Of a stretch of DNA of 64,000 nucleotides, positions 49,464 to 59,387 are shown piece after piece. Origin of the DNA: Candidatus Nitrotoga sp. M5 (lineage in GTDB: Bacteria; Pseudomonadota; Gammaproteobacteria; Burkholderiales; Gallionellaceae); assembly GCF_927904885.1 (NCBI RefSeq), contig NZ_CAKMNW010000056.1, positions 40,933 through 104,932 of the forward strand. The letters are read 5' to 3'. Below the pieces are notes generated by a model. The model ran no database searches. It worked only from the letters and a program-made list of their open reading frames with translations, and had not been told where the DNA came from. A program made the position numbers and the translations under genes. Within the stretch, counting starts at the first letter, position 1, and each line of letters opens with the position of its first letter.

Positions 49464-50378
49464 ATGGCCCGTATAATGCGTCCTTTAGATGGCGTTTTGT
49501 TATTCGATAAGCCTCTAGGACTCAGTTCCAATATCGCATTGCAAAAGGTACGCCGCCTGTTTCAAGCGGAGAAAGCGGGTCATACCGGTACGCTGGATCC
49601 TCTGGCGACTGGTCTGCTACCTGTTTGTTTTGGTGAGGCAACTAAGTTCACCAGCTCACTGTTGGAGGCTGATAAAACATATTGCGCATTGATTCGGCTT
49701 GGGCAAACAACCACCACAGGTGATGCCGAGGGCGAAATTACCAACACCTGTGCTGTTGAGCAGGGTGAAGCTGAAGTACGCTCGACACTATGTAAATTTA
49801 TCGGCGAAATTCAGCAAATCCCGCCTATGCATAGCGCCATCAAGCACCAGGGAAAGCCACTATATGAGTACATTCGTAAGGGCGAAACTGTTATACGTGC
49901 AAGCCGTAGTGCGAGCATACATGAGCTGGTGTTGGAGCGGTTCGCAGGTAACGTGATTGAGATTAAAGTGCGTTGCAGCAAGGGTACTTACGTGCGTACA
50001 CTGGCTGAGGATATTGGATCGTCATTGGGATGCGGTGCGCACCTGCAAGGTTTACGCCGCACAGCGATTGGCCGGTTTGACCTTGGGGGTGCGCATAACT
50101 TGGCTCATATGGAGTCGGTAACCATGATAGAACGAGAGGCATATATTTTGCCGTTAGATAGCTTGCTGCGAGATCTACCCGTGCTTGAGTTGGATGCGGC
50201 GCAAGTGACCCGCATTGCTCAGGGGCAGCGGCTCGTCATTGATACAGCGGTACTGGATGGTAAAGTCCGATTGTATGGAGCAGGGCGCTTCATCGGAGTT
50301 GCCGATCTGGTGGAGCGACGGCTGACCCCTGTAAGATTGTTGTCCAGCGTGGCGAAAAATGCCGCTTGCGTAGTATAA
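49464..50378 (+). CDS. truB: tRNA pseudouridine-55 synthase
   Basis: Makes pseudouridine 55 in the T-loop of tRNAs. I choose ATG 49464, 5 bases after GAGAAG (an in-frame ATG at 49446 lies inside rbfA). The 304 residues show DGVLLFDKPLGLSSNIALQK, the catalytic Asp in GHTGTLDPLATGLLPVCFGE, TYCALIRLGQTTTTGDAEGE, RCSKGTYVRTLAEDIG and a C-terminal PUA-like region (about 245-304). Confidence 0.97.
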   Translation: MARIMRPLDGVLLFDKPLGLSSNIALQKVRRLFQAEKAGHTGTLDPLATGLLPVCFGEATKFTSSLLEADKTYCALIRLGQTTTTGDAEGEITNTCAVEQGEAEVRSTLCKFIGEIQQIPPMHSAIKHQGKPLYEYIRKGETVIRASRSASIHELVLERFAGNVIEIKVRCSKGTYVRTLAEDIGSSLGCGAHLQGLRRTAIGRFDLGGAHNLAHMESVTMIEREAYILPLDSLLRDLPVLELDAAQVTRIAQGQRLVIDTAVLDGKVRLYGAGRFIGVADLVERRLTPVRLLSSVAKNAACVV

Positions 50379-50718
50379 GTTTGTGTTCTATTTAAAGTGC
50401 TTCTTATAGAGTTGGTAGAGACATAAATCAGAGCGAAAAGTTGTAAAGCTGCATTGATGATTCTTAATGCTTGAGAGTTAGGTTCGTAACAGTAGGATGC
50501 AAAATGAGTAATTGATGCCCACTCTAATTTCATATCAGATGGAACAAAGCTTTACATAGCTACTGCTTCTAAAGAGTAAGCAATGATTCGTATTAATTTA
50601 TGTAGCTTTCGGGCTGGTTAACGTAATGTTGGGTTACGTTCTTGTCCGAATAAACTTGAGCAACCGCCGCATTCGAGAGTAAAATGCGGCACTTTTTATT
50701 TTGTGGAGTGTGAATAAT
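50379..50718. other. Gap between truB and rpsO
   Basis: No gene. It ends with the terminator-like hairpin at 50666-50690, immediately before the rpsO ribosome site. Confidence 0.5.
50666..50700 (+). terminator. Terminator or attenuator directly upstream of rpsO
   Basis: Arms GCCGCATT (50666-50673) and AATGCGGC (50683-50690) around CGAGAGTAA, followed by ACTTTTTATTTT. The rpsO ribosome site begins only a few bases later, so the hairpin may both end truB transcripts and control rpsO. Confidence 0.75.
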
Positions 50719-50988
50719 ATGGCTATTTCGGCAGCGCAAAAAGCGCAAATTGTGACTGATTACCAACGCATCAAAGGTGATACTGGTTCACCAGAAGTAC
50801 AGGTTGCATTAATGACTGCACGTATTAATTACTTGACTGGTCATTTTAAAGAGCACATAAAGGATCACCACTCTCGTCGGGGTCTGCTGCGATTGGTGAG
50901 TCGTCGCCGCAAGCTCTTGGATTACCTTAAAGGTAAGAACGAGGGTAGCTACCGAGCATTGATCCAGCGTTTGGAATTACGTAAGTAG
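50719..50988 (+). CDS. rpsO: 30S ribosomal protein S15
   Basis: A primary 16S rRNA-binding protein. From ATG 50719 it is 89 residues, the usual length: [79 protein letters not shown] precedes it. It is flanked by hairpins on both sides, as in the rpsO-pnp arrangement of other proteobacteria, where S15 regulates itself and RNase processing occurs between the genes. Confidence 0.98.
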   Translation: MAISAAQKAQIVTDYQRIKGDTGSPEVQVALMTARINYLTGHFKEHIKDHHSRRGLLRLVSRRRKLLDYLKGKNEGSYRALIQRLELRK

Positions 50989-50999
50989 TTAATATAAGT

Positions 51000-51027
51000 G
51001 GGCCGCAGATGCGGCCCGTGTTGTTTT
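51000..51027 (+). terminator. Hairpin between rpsO and pnp
   Basis: GGGCCGC (51000-51006) and GCGGCCC (51011-51017) around AGAT, followed by GTGTTGTTTT. It may be a terminator or the RNase III-type processing site known between these genes in Escherichia coli. Confidence 0.7.
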
Positions 51028-51099
51028 AGTTGAGTTTATCCCGATTATGGCTTTACCCCATGGCGCATAGGCGCTATGGCATGCATAGAGAGGCGCACT

Positions 51100-53229
51100 T
51101 TGAGTCACTATAAGAAAACATTAGCGTATGGCAATCATCAACTCACCTTGGAAACCGGGGAAATTGCACGTCAGGCAAGCGGAGCAGTCGTGATCAGCTT
51201 GGACGATACGGTCGTTCTGGTCACCGTGGTAGGCAGGAAAGATGCCAAACCGGAGCAGGATTTCTTCCCGTTGACTGTGGATTATCAGGAGCGTACCTAT
51301 GCTGCAGGCAAGATTCCAGGCGGTTTCTTTCGACGTGAAGGACGTCCTAGCGAAAAGGAAGTCTTGACATCTCGTTTGATCGATCGCCCTTTACGCCCGC
51401 TGTTTCCGGAGGGTTTCTATAATGAAGTGCAAATCGTTGCAACGGTGATATCTTCCGATAACCAGATTGACTCTGATATTCCTGCCCTGATTGGTGCTTC
51501 TGCAGCCTTGGCGTTGTCTGGTATTCCATTTGATGGACCCATAGGTGCGGCTCGCGTCGGTTATCTAAATGGTGAATATGTACTCAACCCGACCGGGGAG
51601 GAGCTTGCTCTCACCAAAATGAATTTGGTAGTCGCTGGTACGGAACAGGCGGTCTTGATGGTGGAGTCAGAAGCTCAAGAACTTTCTGAAGACGTTATGC
51701 TAGGCGCTGTAATGTATGGTCACCAGCAGATGCAAGTAGTGATTCAGGCGATTAACGAAATGGCGGATGAAGTCGGTGCTCCGGATTGGGATTGGAATGC
51801 ACCAGTGCATGACATTGCGTTGAGTTCTAAAGTTGCCGAACTGGCCGAAAATGACTTGCAGAAAGCTTATGCTGTTCGCGAAAAACAGGCACGTACCAAT
51901 CAAGTGGACTCGATTCGTGTACGTGTTCTGGACGCTATGTCCGTATCTGAAAATGGATCTGTTCCAAAAAATCATATTAATGATCTGTTTCAAGCACTGG
52001 AATCTAAGATTGTACGTGGCCAGATACTAAGCGGCGAACCTCGGATAGACGGACGTGACACACGTACAGTGCGCCCGATTGCCATACGTACTGGCGTACT
52101 GCCACGCACACATGGTTCAGCCTTGTTTACCCGAGGTGAAACTCAAGCACTGGTAGTAGCCACTCTAGGCACTGCACGTGATGCGCAGAAAATTGATGCT
52201 TTGCAAGGCGATTATTTGGATCGCTTCATGCTTCATTACAATTTCCCCCCCTATTCTACCGGTGAGACTGGTCGTGTTGGTACACCAAAGCGACGTGAAA
52301 TTGGTCATGGTCGTCTGGCTAAGCGTGCCTTGGTCGCAGCATTGCCGAGTGAGGAGGAGTTCGGGTATTCCATTCGCGTGGTTTCTGAAATCACCGAGTC
52401 GAATGGATCCAGTTCAATGGCTTCAGTATGTGGGGGTTGCTTGGCGATGATGGATGCTGGTGTGCCAGTCAAGACTCATGTGGCAGGTATCGCCATGGGA
52501 TTGATTAAAGAAGGTAATCGTTTTGCTGTACTAACCGATATCCTTGGTGATGAAGATCATCTGGGTGACATGGATTTTAAAGTTGCAGGATCAGAGCAGG
52601 GTATCACTGCTCTACAAATGGACATCAAAATCAATGGAATAACGAGTGAAATTATGCAAGTTGCCTTGAGTCAGGCGCGCGAAGGACGCTTGCATATCTT
52701 GGGTATCATGAAGCAGGCCATGCCTACTGTACGTGAAGAGGTGTCGGCACATGCGCCGCGTATGATTAAAATTAAGATCAACCCTGAAAAAATCCGTGAT
52801 GTGATTGGCAAGGGCGGCGCTGTAATACGCACGTTAACTGAGGAGACTGGTACCACTATCGATATTGACGATGAAGGCAATGTAACTATCGCAAGTATTA
52901 GTGGTGAAGGTGGAATGATAGCTAAGAAACGTATTGAAGATATAGTAGCAGAAGTTGAGGTAGGAAAAGTATATGAAGGTCCAGTTGTCAAGTTGTTGGA
53001 TTTTGGCGCGATCGTTAATATTATGCCTGGGAAAGATGGTTTACTTCACATTTCGCAAATTTCAAACGAGCGTGTTAATGTTGTGTCGGATATTCTGAAA
53101 GAAGGTCAGATTGTTAAAGTTAAGGTGCTGGAGGCTGATGAGAAAGGTCGCTTGCGTTTAAGTATGAAGGCTCTTATTGTGGTAGAGCCTTCAGCCCCTG
53201 AAGTTCCTGAAGCTCCTGTTGCAGAATAA
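51100..53229 (+). CDS. pnp: Polyribonucleotide nucleotidyltransferase (PNPase)
   Basis: A phosphorolytic 3'-5' exoribonuclease of the RNA degradosome. I choose TTG 51100, 6 bases after GAGAGG; the family start ([20 protein letters not shown]) follows directly. An ATG at 51076 is open but lies before this site. The 709 residues have two RNase PH domains (about 1-220 and 310-540, with [23 protein letters not shown] metal residues reading [19 protein letters not shown]), a KH domain (about 555-615, [20 protein letters not shown]) and an S1 domain (about 620-692). It is followed by a strong terminator. Confidence 0.97.
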   Translation: MSHYKKTLAYGNHQLTLETGEIARQASGAVVISLDDTVVLVTVVGRKDAKPEQDFFPLTVDYQERTYAAGKIPGGFFRREGRPSEKEVLTSRLIDRPLRPLFPEGFYNEVQIVATVISSDNQIDSDIPALIGASAALALSGIPFDGPIGAARVGYLNGEYVLNPTGEELALTKMNLVVAGTEQAVLMVESEAQELSEDVMLGAVMYGHQQMQVVIQAINEMADEVGAPDWDWNAPVHDIALSSKVAELAENDLQKAYAVREKQARTNQVDSIRVRVLDAMSVSENGSVPKNHINDLFQALESKIVRGQILSGEPRIDGRDTRTVRPIAIRTGVLPRTHGSALFTRGETQALVVATLGTARDAQKIDALQGDYLDRFMLHYNFPPYSTGETGRVGTPKRREIGHGRLAKRALVAALPSEEEFGYSIRVVSEITESNGSSSMASVCGGCLAMMDAGVPVKTHVAGIAMGLIKEGNRFAVLTDILGDEDHLGDMDFKVAGSEQGITALQMDIKINGITSEIMQVALSQAREGRLHILGIMKQAMPTVREEVSAHAPRMIKIKINPEKIRDVIGKGGAVIRTLTEETGTTIDIDDEGNVTIASISGEGGMIAKKRIEDIVAEVEVGKVYEGPVVKLLDFGAIVNIMPGKDGLLHISQISNERVNVVSDILKEGQIVKVKVLEADEKGRLRLSMKALIVVEPSAPEVPEAPVAE

Positions 53230-53251
53230 AAGTTGAAAATATGGTGTAATA

Positions 53252-53278
53252 AAAAAGCCCCTCAGTATGGGGCTTTTT
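53252..53278 (+). terminator. Terminator after pnp
   Basis: AAAAAGCCCC (53252-53261) and GGGGCTTTTT (53269-53278) around TCAGTAT: a symmetrical rho-independent hairpin ending the superoperon. Confidence 0.93.
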
Positions 53279-53321
53279 ACATAGAAAATTTCAATGCATT
53301 GTAAATGCACATGCGAATGGA

Positions 53322-54536
53322 ATGAATAAACCGATTACTTGCGATATTTTTTGCACTGTGATCGATAACTTCGGTGACATTGGCGTGTGTTGGCGGTTGG
53401 CTAAACAACTGACGCACGAGCATGGGATGATAGTGAGATTATGGGTGGATGACCTGTTGAGTTTTTGCAGGCTGCACCCGATAATCTGTCCCGATATGCC
53501 AATACAGGATTGCTTTGGCGTGGAAATCAGGCACTGGAGCTCATCTTGTTTTGAGATTCCATTTCTAAATGTAGAGCCGTCGCAGCTGGTGATTGAGGCG
53601 TTCGCATGTGAGCTGCCCGAGCACTACGTGGCAGAGATGGTTGCGCAAGAGTACAAATCGATTTGGATTAATCTGGAATACCTCAGTGCGGAAGAATGGG
53701 TGGCTGGCTGTCATTGCCTACCCTCCCCCCATCCTACTTTACCGCTCACTAAATATTTTTTTTTCCCAGGGTTTGCACCACAAACCGGTGGATTGCTGCT
53801 GGAGCAAGATCTCATTGCACGACGCGATGCATTTCAGAGCGAACCGCATACACAGGCTGCGTTTTGGCGAGCACTTGGCGTGCCATTACCTAAATCAGAC
53901 GAAATGCGCGTGTCAATGTTCTGCTATGAAAACATCGCGCTGCCGGAATTATTTTGTACTTGGAGTGAGTCCAATTTCCCAGTGTTGTGTTTAGTATCGG
54001 AAGGCTGTGTGTTGTCCCAGGTAGCGTCCTTTTTTGGACGGGAACACGTTGAAGCGGGTGACACATTACAGTGCGGTAATTTGGAAGTCCGAGTATTGCC
54101 GTTTATCGAACAGGATCGTTACGATGAACTTATGTGGGCCTGCGATATTAACTTTGTACGAGGAGAAGATTCATTTGTGCGTGCGCAATGGGCGGGCAAG
54201 CCATTTGTTTGGCACATTTATCCGCAGCAGGATTGCGCTCATATTAATAAGCTTAGTTCATTCATGGAGTTATATTGTTTAGGACTGCAATTAGATATAG
54301 CACAAGTATTAAATAATTTGTGGGAAGGATGGAACATTGGGAACAGCGCAGATCAAGCATTCTTTCCAAGCTCAAAGCAAGCTTGGAAAGAATGCTTGGC
54401 TCATAAATACTTATGGCAGAGACATTCGCGCGACTGGTCGCAACGTTTATCCGGAAATAGCCTCGTTTTGAATTTGCTGAATTTTGTTAAAAAAATTGAT
54501 AGAATACACAGCTTAGAATGTAAATCAGATATTTAA
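53322..54536 (+). CDS. earP: EF-P arginine rhamnosyltransferase EarP
   Basis: Transfers rhamnose from dTDP-rhamnose to an Arg of elongation factor P, which then relieves ribosome stalling at polyproline stretches. The 404-residue protein (DUF2331) shows the N-terminal CTVIDNFGDIGVCWRLAKQL with the conserved Asp pair, WINLEYLSAEEWVAGCHCLP, and the donor-binding CDINFVRGEDSFVRAQWAGK followed by PFVWHIYPQ. It lies 11 bases before efp, the usual pairing. Confidence 0.96.
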   Translation: MNKPITCDIFCTVIDNFGDIGVCWRLAKQLTHEHGMIVRLWVDDLLSFCRLHPIICPDMPIQDCFGVEIRHWSSSCFEIPFLNVEPSQLVIEAFACELPEHYVAEMVAQEYKSIWINLEYLSAEEWVAGCHCLPSPHPTLPLTKYFFFPGFAPQTGGLLLEQDLIARRDAFQSEPHTQAAFWRALGVPLPKSDEMRVSMFCYENIALPELFCTWSESNFPVLCLVSEGCVLSQVASFFGREHVEAGDTLQCGNLEVRVLPFIEQDRYDELMWACDINFVRGEDSFVRAQWAGKPFVWHIYPQQDCAHINKLSSFMELYCLGLQLDIAQVLNNLWEGWNIGNSADQAFFPSSKQAWKECLAHKYLWQRHSRDWSQRLSGNSLVLNLLNFVKKIDRIHSLECKSDI

Positions 54537-54547
54537 GGTAAGTAAAC

Positions 54548-55108
54548 ATGAAAACAGCACAAGAACTGCGGGTAGGTAATGTCGTTATGGTCGGCAGCGA
54601 CCCCATGGTGGTGCTAAAGGCTGAATATACCCGTTCTGGCCGTAATGGTTCGGTAGTTAAAATGAAACTTAAGAACTTGTTGACTGACTCCCCTAGTGAG
54701 GCAATATATAGGGCGGACGACAAATTTGAAATAGTACTGCTTGATCGAAAGGAGGCCACTTATTCTTATTTTGCCGATCCTATGTATGTTTTTATGGATG
54801 CTGATTACAACCAGTATGAGGTAGAAAAAGAAAATTTGGGCGAATCGCTCAATTATCTCGAAGATGGTATGGCCTGCGAGATGGTATTTTATAACGAAAA
54901 AGCTATTTCGGTTGACCTGCCTAATACGGTTGTACGTGAAATTATCTACACCGAACCGGCAGCGCGTGGCGACACTTCCGGCAAAGTAATGAAGCCTGCA
55001 AAAATTGGTTCTGGGACAGAGTTGCAGGTGGCCGCATTTTGCGAAATTGGTGATAAAATTGAAATCGATACACGCACTAACGAATTCAAACGCCGTGTTA
55101 ATGTTTGA
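54548..55108 (+). CDS. efp: Translation elongation factor P (Arg-type)
   Basis: Binds between the P and E sites and helps form peptide bonds at polyproline sequences. The 186 residues have three beta-barrel domains; the tip of domain I reads [20 protein letters not shown], carrying Arg 32 where Escherichia coli has Lys. That matches modification by the rhamnosyltransferase EarP encoded just upstream. Other blocks: [20 protein letters not shown] and, near the end, [15 protein letters not shown]. Convergent with the APS kinase gene. Confidence 0.98.
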   Translation: MKTAQELRVGNVVMVGSDPMVVLKAEYTRSGRNGSVVKMKLKNLLTDSPSEAIYRADDKFEIVLLDRKEATYSYFADPMYVFMDADYNQYEVEKENLGESLNYLEDGMACEMVFYNEKAISVDLPNTVVREIIYTEPAARGDTSGKVMKPAKIGSGTELQVAAFCEIGDKIEIDTRTNEFKRRVNV

Positions 55109-55334
55109 TTATACAAATTTAATTTGCATTCTGCTAAAGTCAAGTCAATATCTTAAATTTGGTGAGACGGTTACATATTGGGATGAATAATTCTCACGGA
55201 TAAGCGACAAGGAACCGTCGTTGAGCTTAAGGAGGTTTGACGGAGTTGCGAGCCACTGTTTATCAAGAAATATTATTTATAAACAGCAGGATACGAAAAT
55301 ATGTGATGTGTCAAAGTCCAGATTGATTCTTTCA

Positions 55335-57056
55335 TCAACGCACGTATCCTTCACGTTCTAGTTTGAGCAAAATTTGTTGTACTGCCTCTTCCACGCTGAT
55401 ATTGGAGGTGTCAATTACTAATTCTGGTTTTTCCGGTGTTTCATAGGGGTCACTAATGCCGGTGAATTCTTTAACAATGCCTGCACGGGCTTTAGCATAA
55501 AGTCCTTTTCGATCACGACCTTCGCATACTTGCAGCGGCGTAGCCACGTAGATTTCAAAAAAACCGCCCAATGGTTCAATCATGTTCCGTACGTCTCGGC
55601 GTGTGACTTGATAGGGGGCAATCGGTGCGCAAATTGCAATACCGTGGTTCTTAGTTATTTCGGAAGCTACGAAACCGATTCTTCGCACGTTGATATCGCG
55701 ATGCTCGCGCGAGAAGCCTAGTTCGCTGGAAAGATGTTTGCGCATGATATCGCCATCCAACAAAGTTACTTGCCTGCCACCCATTTCCAGTAGCTTGGTC
55801 ATAAGCACTTTGGCCAAAGTTGATTTTCCAGCGCCAGACAAACCTGTAAAAAATATCGTAAGGCCCTGTCTGTCCCGGGATGGATTGGCTATACGTAATT
55901 CGTTCAGTACTTCAGGATAAGAAAACCATTCAGGGACTGGTAGCCCTTCCACTAGACGACGTTTCAATTCCGTATCGGTCAAACTAGCGCTAAATACTCC
56001 TTCAGGCACTTCTTCCAGAGGTAGGTATTGTGCACGTTCTTCTACGTAAACCATGCGTGGAAATGGGATCAGTTCTACGCCTACAGCGTTGCGCTTCGCT
56101 GCATTGGCGGGCAAACTGTACTCTTGGAACAAATCAATGCCGCGTCGTGTACCTTCATTTTCTGTATATTCGCCACCAACAATTAAATGAGAGCAGCCAT
56201 AATTACGTTGCACAATGGCTTTCCAAAAAACTTCTCGCAAGCCAGACCCGCGAGGGTATAGAGGAAGTAAGGAGATGGCCGTTGTTGCGGAAGAAAAACG
56301 TGGCATGATAGCCTGATAGCAGCGAATCATGGTGAAGTAATCAGGATGATCAGGTCCTGTGTCACCGATGACAGGGTGGATTAATAAATTGGCTTCATAG
56401 GCCATGGCAGAACGCAAAGTCAATTCATATTGAGCACGATGTAAGGGTTGATGTGCCTGAAAAGCAATGATACGGCGCCAGCCGCGCCTAGTGAACGATT
56501 TGCGCAATTCTTCCGGTGTAAGGTGGAGAGTCGGGTAATCGTGGCGTAAGGGCGAGGACAACCCCTCAAGGTGCCCAGAAACAGTATGCTGGCCTTTTTT
56601 CTGGAAAAGGTGGGCTACACCAGGGTGAGCGGGGTCATTGGAATTGAATAGGGCTTGTGCTTCTACTGTTCTGTCAGGCTGCCAAAGCTCTTCCACTGTA
56701 ATCACAGCTAGCATAAAGCCCTCCGGATCGCGCAACGCAAGGCGGCTTCCGGGCACAAGTTGCTGGGCAGTTGAGGCTGGAACATCCAGAGTAATGGGCA
56801 TAGGCCAAAACGTACCATCAGCAAGGCACATGTCGTTCAGAACACTGTTGTAGTCGGCCTGATTCATGAATCCGCGTAATGGAGAAAATCCCCCGTTAAG
56901 TAGCAACTCCAAATCTGATAATTGTTGCTGGTTAAGATCCAGAGATGGAAAATCTATAGCTTGCTGGCACAAGGTCTCTGCACGTGCTTGGTCGATATTC
57001 AGATCAACCAAATCGCCACCATAAGGTGAAATTAATTTGTCTATTATGTTATTCAT
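55335..57056 (-). CDS. cysC: Two-domain APS kinase with degenerate ATP-sulfurylase-like domain
   Basis: A 573-residue protein from ATG 57056 (an upstream frame of 34 residues is open but unlike the family). The N-terminal about 390 residues follow ATP sulfurylase, but its active-site motifs have changed: the usual QxRNPxHxxH reads QAHQPLHRAQ, and the GRDHAG block reads GGEYTE. The C-terminal about 180 residues are an intact APS kinase: P-loop FFTGLSGAGKSTLAKVL, DGDIMRKHLSSELGFSREHR, DINVRRIGFVASEITKNHGI and KGLYAKARAG. It should make PAPS from APS; ATP-sulfurylase activity is doubtful. The start overlaps the end of the DHH gene by 8 bases. Confidence 0.88.
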   Translation of the reverse strand: MNNIIDKLISPYGGDLVDLNIDQARAETLCQQAIDFPSLDLNQQQLSDLELLLNGGFSPLRGFMNQADYNSVLNDMCLADGTFWPMPITLDVPASTAQQLVPGSRLALRDPEGFMLAVITVEELWQPDRTVEAQALFNSNDPAHPGVAHLFQKKGQHTVSGHLEGLSSPLRHDYPTLHLTPEELRKSFTRRGWRRIIAFQAHQPLHRAQYELTLRSAMAYEANLLIHPVIGDTGPDHPDYFTMIRCYQAIMPRFSSATTAISLLPLYPRGSGLREVFWKAIVQRNYGCSHLIVGGEYTENEGTRRGIDLFQEYSLPANAAKRNAVGVELIPFPRMVYVEERAQYLPLEEVPEGVFSASLTDTELKRRLVEGLPVPEWFSYPEVLNELRIANPSRDRQGLTIFFTGLSGAGKSTLAKVLMTKLLEMGGRQVTLLDGDIMRKHLSSELGFSREHRDINVRRIGFVASEITKNHGIAICAPIAPYQVTRRDVRNMIEPLGGFFEIYVATPLQVCEGRDRKGLYAKARAGIVKEFTGISDPYETPEKPELVIDTSNISVEEAVQQILLKLEREGYVR

Positions 57057-58023
57057 TGTGATTGAATGTTGTGTTGAATACTTGATTGAACCGGCCAAAT
57101 TGATCTTCGGGCAGGCAATTAATGCCTGCAGCCCCTTTTCTTCCCCCGCCCGTTTCAAATTGCTCGCACACGTTATTGGCCCCGTTTTTTGTAGCCAATG
57201 GTGCGCGCACGCTAACTACGAACCCTCCATTAGTGCGTTTAGTTAAAATGGCATGTGCTTTTAAAGGAAATGCAGTGGCCAGGAGATTTCCAAATACGCC
57301 AGAGATGCGCCGACTCCATGGTGCATCGGGAAGCAAGTATATCGCCCCAGCGGTAGTTTCCACTTCTGGTTTCAGTTTTTGGGCGAGTGTAATATCTTCA
57401 ATATAGCCATTTTTCAAAGTTTCAAAGGCTGGTTCTTCATGGATAAAGGTAAATGGGTTGTGATGGTGGTGTATGACTTGATAAAGTTCAGCTGGGTGAA
57501 AATATAAATCTTGTAATGACTCACCATAGGCATTGTAGTTGATGCATTCTCCCAATTCTTTCAGCGCATCTAGCTGAGTAGTGGTAAGTTGCAGAGTTTT
57601 GGATGTGTGAATAGCACTTTCATGCATGTTGTCCCCAAATGCGGCGACTACTGCCCAGATTAAAAATTGTCCGTTTAGGTGATTGTTAACCAACATGCTA
57701 GTGCAGGTATTGGGGCAAGTGTCGATAAAAGTAGTGAGTTGAGGATGAGCTGGTATGTCGCCAGGAATATGATGGTCAAAATATCGCACTTGCGCTCCGC
57801 GCTCCAAAGCTAGCAATAGTGCGTCCCGGTTTTTGCTCATGGCAATGTCTAATACAGTAATTTGGTCACCAACTTCAGCCTGAATTTTTTCCAACAATAA
57901 AATATCTCGTTTTACGCCCGTAACAAGAATACTTTTTGCCGGATGAGCGAGACGTAGTTGATGTAAGGCACAAATACCGTCCGCATCGCCGTTAAAGATA
58001 TCGTAGATTGTCACAATGCTCAC
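57049..58023 (-). CDS. DHH-family phosphoesterase (possible pAp phosphatase / nano-RNase)
   Basis: A 324-residue protein with a GTG start. The N-terminal DHH domain has DIFNGDADGICALHQLRLAH, VTVLDIAMSKNRD-like ITVLDIAMSKNRD, and RYFDHHIPGDIPAHP with the metal-binding DHH. The C-terminal DHHA1 part ends with the substrate motif GGGRKGAAGINCLP. NrnA-type relatives hydrolyse short RNAs and adenosine 3',5'-bisphosphate (pAp). pAp is left when PAPS donates its sulfate, and the next gene (8-base overlap) makes PAPS, so pAp removal is an attractive inferred role. Other DHH substrates are not excluded. Confidence 0.82.
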   Translation of the reverse strand: MSIVTIYDIFNGDADGICALHQLRLAHPAKSILVTGVKRDILLLEKIQAEVGDQITVLDIAMSKNRDALLLALERGAQVRYFDHHIPGDIPAHPQLTTFIDTCPNTCTSMLVNNHLNGQFLIWAVVAAFGDNMHESAIHTSKTLQLTTTQLDALKELGECINYNAYGESLQDLYFHPAELYQVIHHHHNPFTFIHEEPAFETLKNGYIEDITLAQKLKPEVETTAGAIYLLPDAPWSRRISGVFGNLLATAFPLKAHAILTKRTNGGFVVSVRAPLATKNGANNVCEQFETGGGRKGAAGINCLPEDQFGRFNQVFNTTFNHNE

Positions 58024-58109
58024 TATAGTTAAAATTTTATCTATCAGATAAATAGAGATAGTATGGGCTGGCGATGTTATTAATCACGCGAATTTATGGA
58101 AAGCTTGAG

Positions 58110-59387
58110 TTAAATGGAAATTAACTTATTCTGAATTAAACGGGGCTTTGAAAGTGCAGGGTTTGTCGCAAAATAGCCTTTGATACCACTGAGAATGGCG
58201 CGTGCCATTTTCTTCTGGTAGCCCTTGTTATTCAGGCGACGCTCTTCACTCGGATTGCTGATGAAAGCAGTTTCAATCAATATGGAAGGAATGTCCGGTG
58301 ACTTCAGTACAGCGAAACCAGCTTGCTGAACAGAGCTACCATGCAATTTATTGATGTTGCCCATCTCCCCCAGCACATGTTTGGCTAGCTTCATGCTGTC
58401 GCTGATGGTGGCAGTTTGCGAAAGATCAAGCAATGTGCGTGCGAGATCGGGGTCTTTTGCTGCGAGATTCACGCCGCCAATTAGATCGGCCTCGTTTTCT
58501 TTTTTTGCTAGCCAGCGAGCGCTGGCACTAGTAGCACCACGTTCGGACAGGGCAAATACTGAGGAGCCACGTACATGGGGTTTAATGAACGCGTCGGCAT
58601 GGATAGAGATAAGCAAGTCGGCGTGTACTTGGCGCGCTTTTTGTACACGTCCATTCAGTGAAATGAAATAATCGCCGTCACGAATTAATACGCCAGTCAT
58701 GTCCGTGGTTTCATCTATTAGCTCTTTCAGTTTGCGCGCGATCGCAAGCGTGACGGTTTTTTCGTAGGTGTCACGGTATCCTATCGCGCCCGAATCTTCG
58801 CCGCCATGTCCGGCGTCGATAGCAATGATGAGTTTACGTGCTTTCATCTCAGGTTGGCGACGTGATGTGGAATCGCTTGAGTCTGTTTGTTGATTTAACT
58901 GACCTACGGTGGCTGGAGCAGATTCCAGCGTACGAATTACTGACTTCTCCTGCAATAGTGCCATCATCGGGTCAAAAGGAATAGCGGGATAGAGATCAAG
59001 AACCATTCGATGACTGTATTTTGCTACCGGTGTGAGGTTGAATAATTCTGGCTTAACTTGGGATTTAAGGTCGAACACCAAGCGCGCTATACCAGGTTTG
59101 AAGCGGGCCACGCGTATACTTTTTATGTAAGGGTCGTCGCTGTGAACTTTGTTGGTGAGCTCATTTAGAAGACCATTTATTTCGACATCTTTCAGGTCAA
59201 TTACCAGTCGATCGGGGTTGCTAAGGGTAAATTGTTCATAGCGGATCGGTTTGGCTGATTCCAGCGTTACGCGAGTGTATTCAGGTGCTGGCCAAACGCG
59301 GGCTGCAGTGATAGTGGTGGCTGCCTGTGCGTGGGAAAACCACAGTAAAAGGCTAAATACAATTAACTTTGTAGTGTTTCTAAGCAT
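58110..59387 (-). CDS. amiC: N-acetylmuramoyl-L-alanine amidase (AmiC type)
   Basis: A periplasmic zinc amidase that splits daughter-cell peptidoglycan. From ATG 59387 it is 425 residues: signal peptide (residues 1-23, ending AQA), AMIN domain (about 25-135, targeting to the septum), a polar linker, and the Amidase_3 domain (about 185-410). Zinc and catalytic positions are in IIAIDAGHGGEDSGAIGYRD, DLLISIHADAFI and IPSILIETAFISNPSEERRL. The start lies inside the 3' end of tsaE (25-base overlap), a common pairing. EnvC (11038-12210) is the type of activator that controls such enzymes. Confidence 0.95.
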   Translation of the reverse strand: MLRNTTKLIVFSLLLWFSHAQAATTITAARVWPAPEYTRVTLESAKPIRYEQFTLSNPDRLVIDLKDVEINGLLNELTNKVHSDDPYIKSIRVARFKPGIARLVFDLKSQVKPELFNLTPVAKYSHRMVLDLYPAIPFDPMMALLQEKSVIRTLESAPATVGQLNQQTDSSDSTSRRQPEMKARKLIIAIDAGHGGEDSGAIGYRDTYEKTVTLAIARKLKELIDETTDMTGVLIRDGDYFISLNGRVQKARQVHADLLISIHADAFIKPHVRGSSVFALSERGATSASARWLAKKENEADLIGGVNLAAKDPDLARTLLDLSQTATISDSMKLAKHVLGEMGNINKLHGSSVQQAGFAVLKSPDIPSILIETAFISNPSEERRLNNKGYQKKMARAILSGIKGYFATNPALSKPRLIQNKLISI

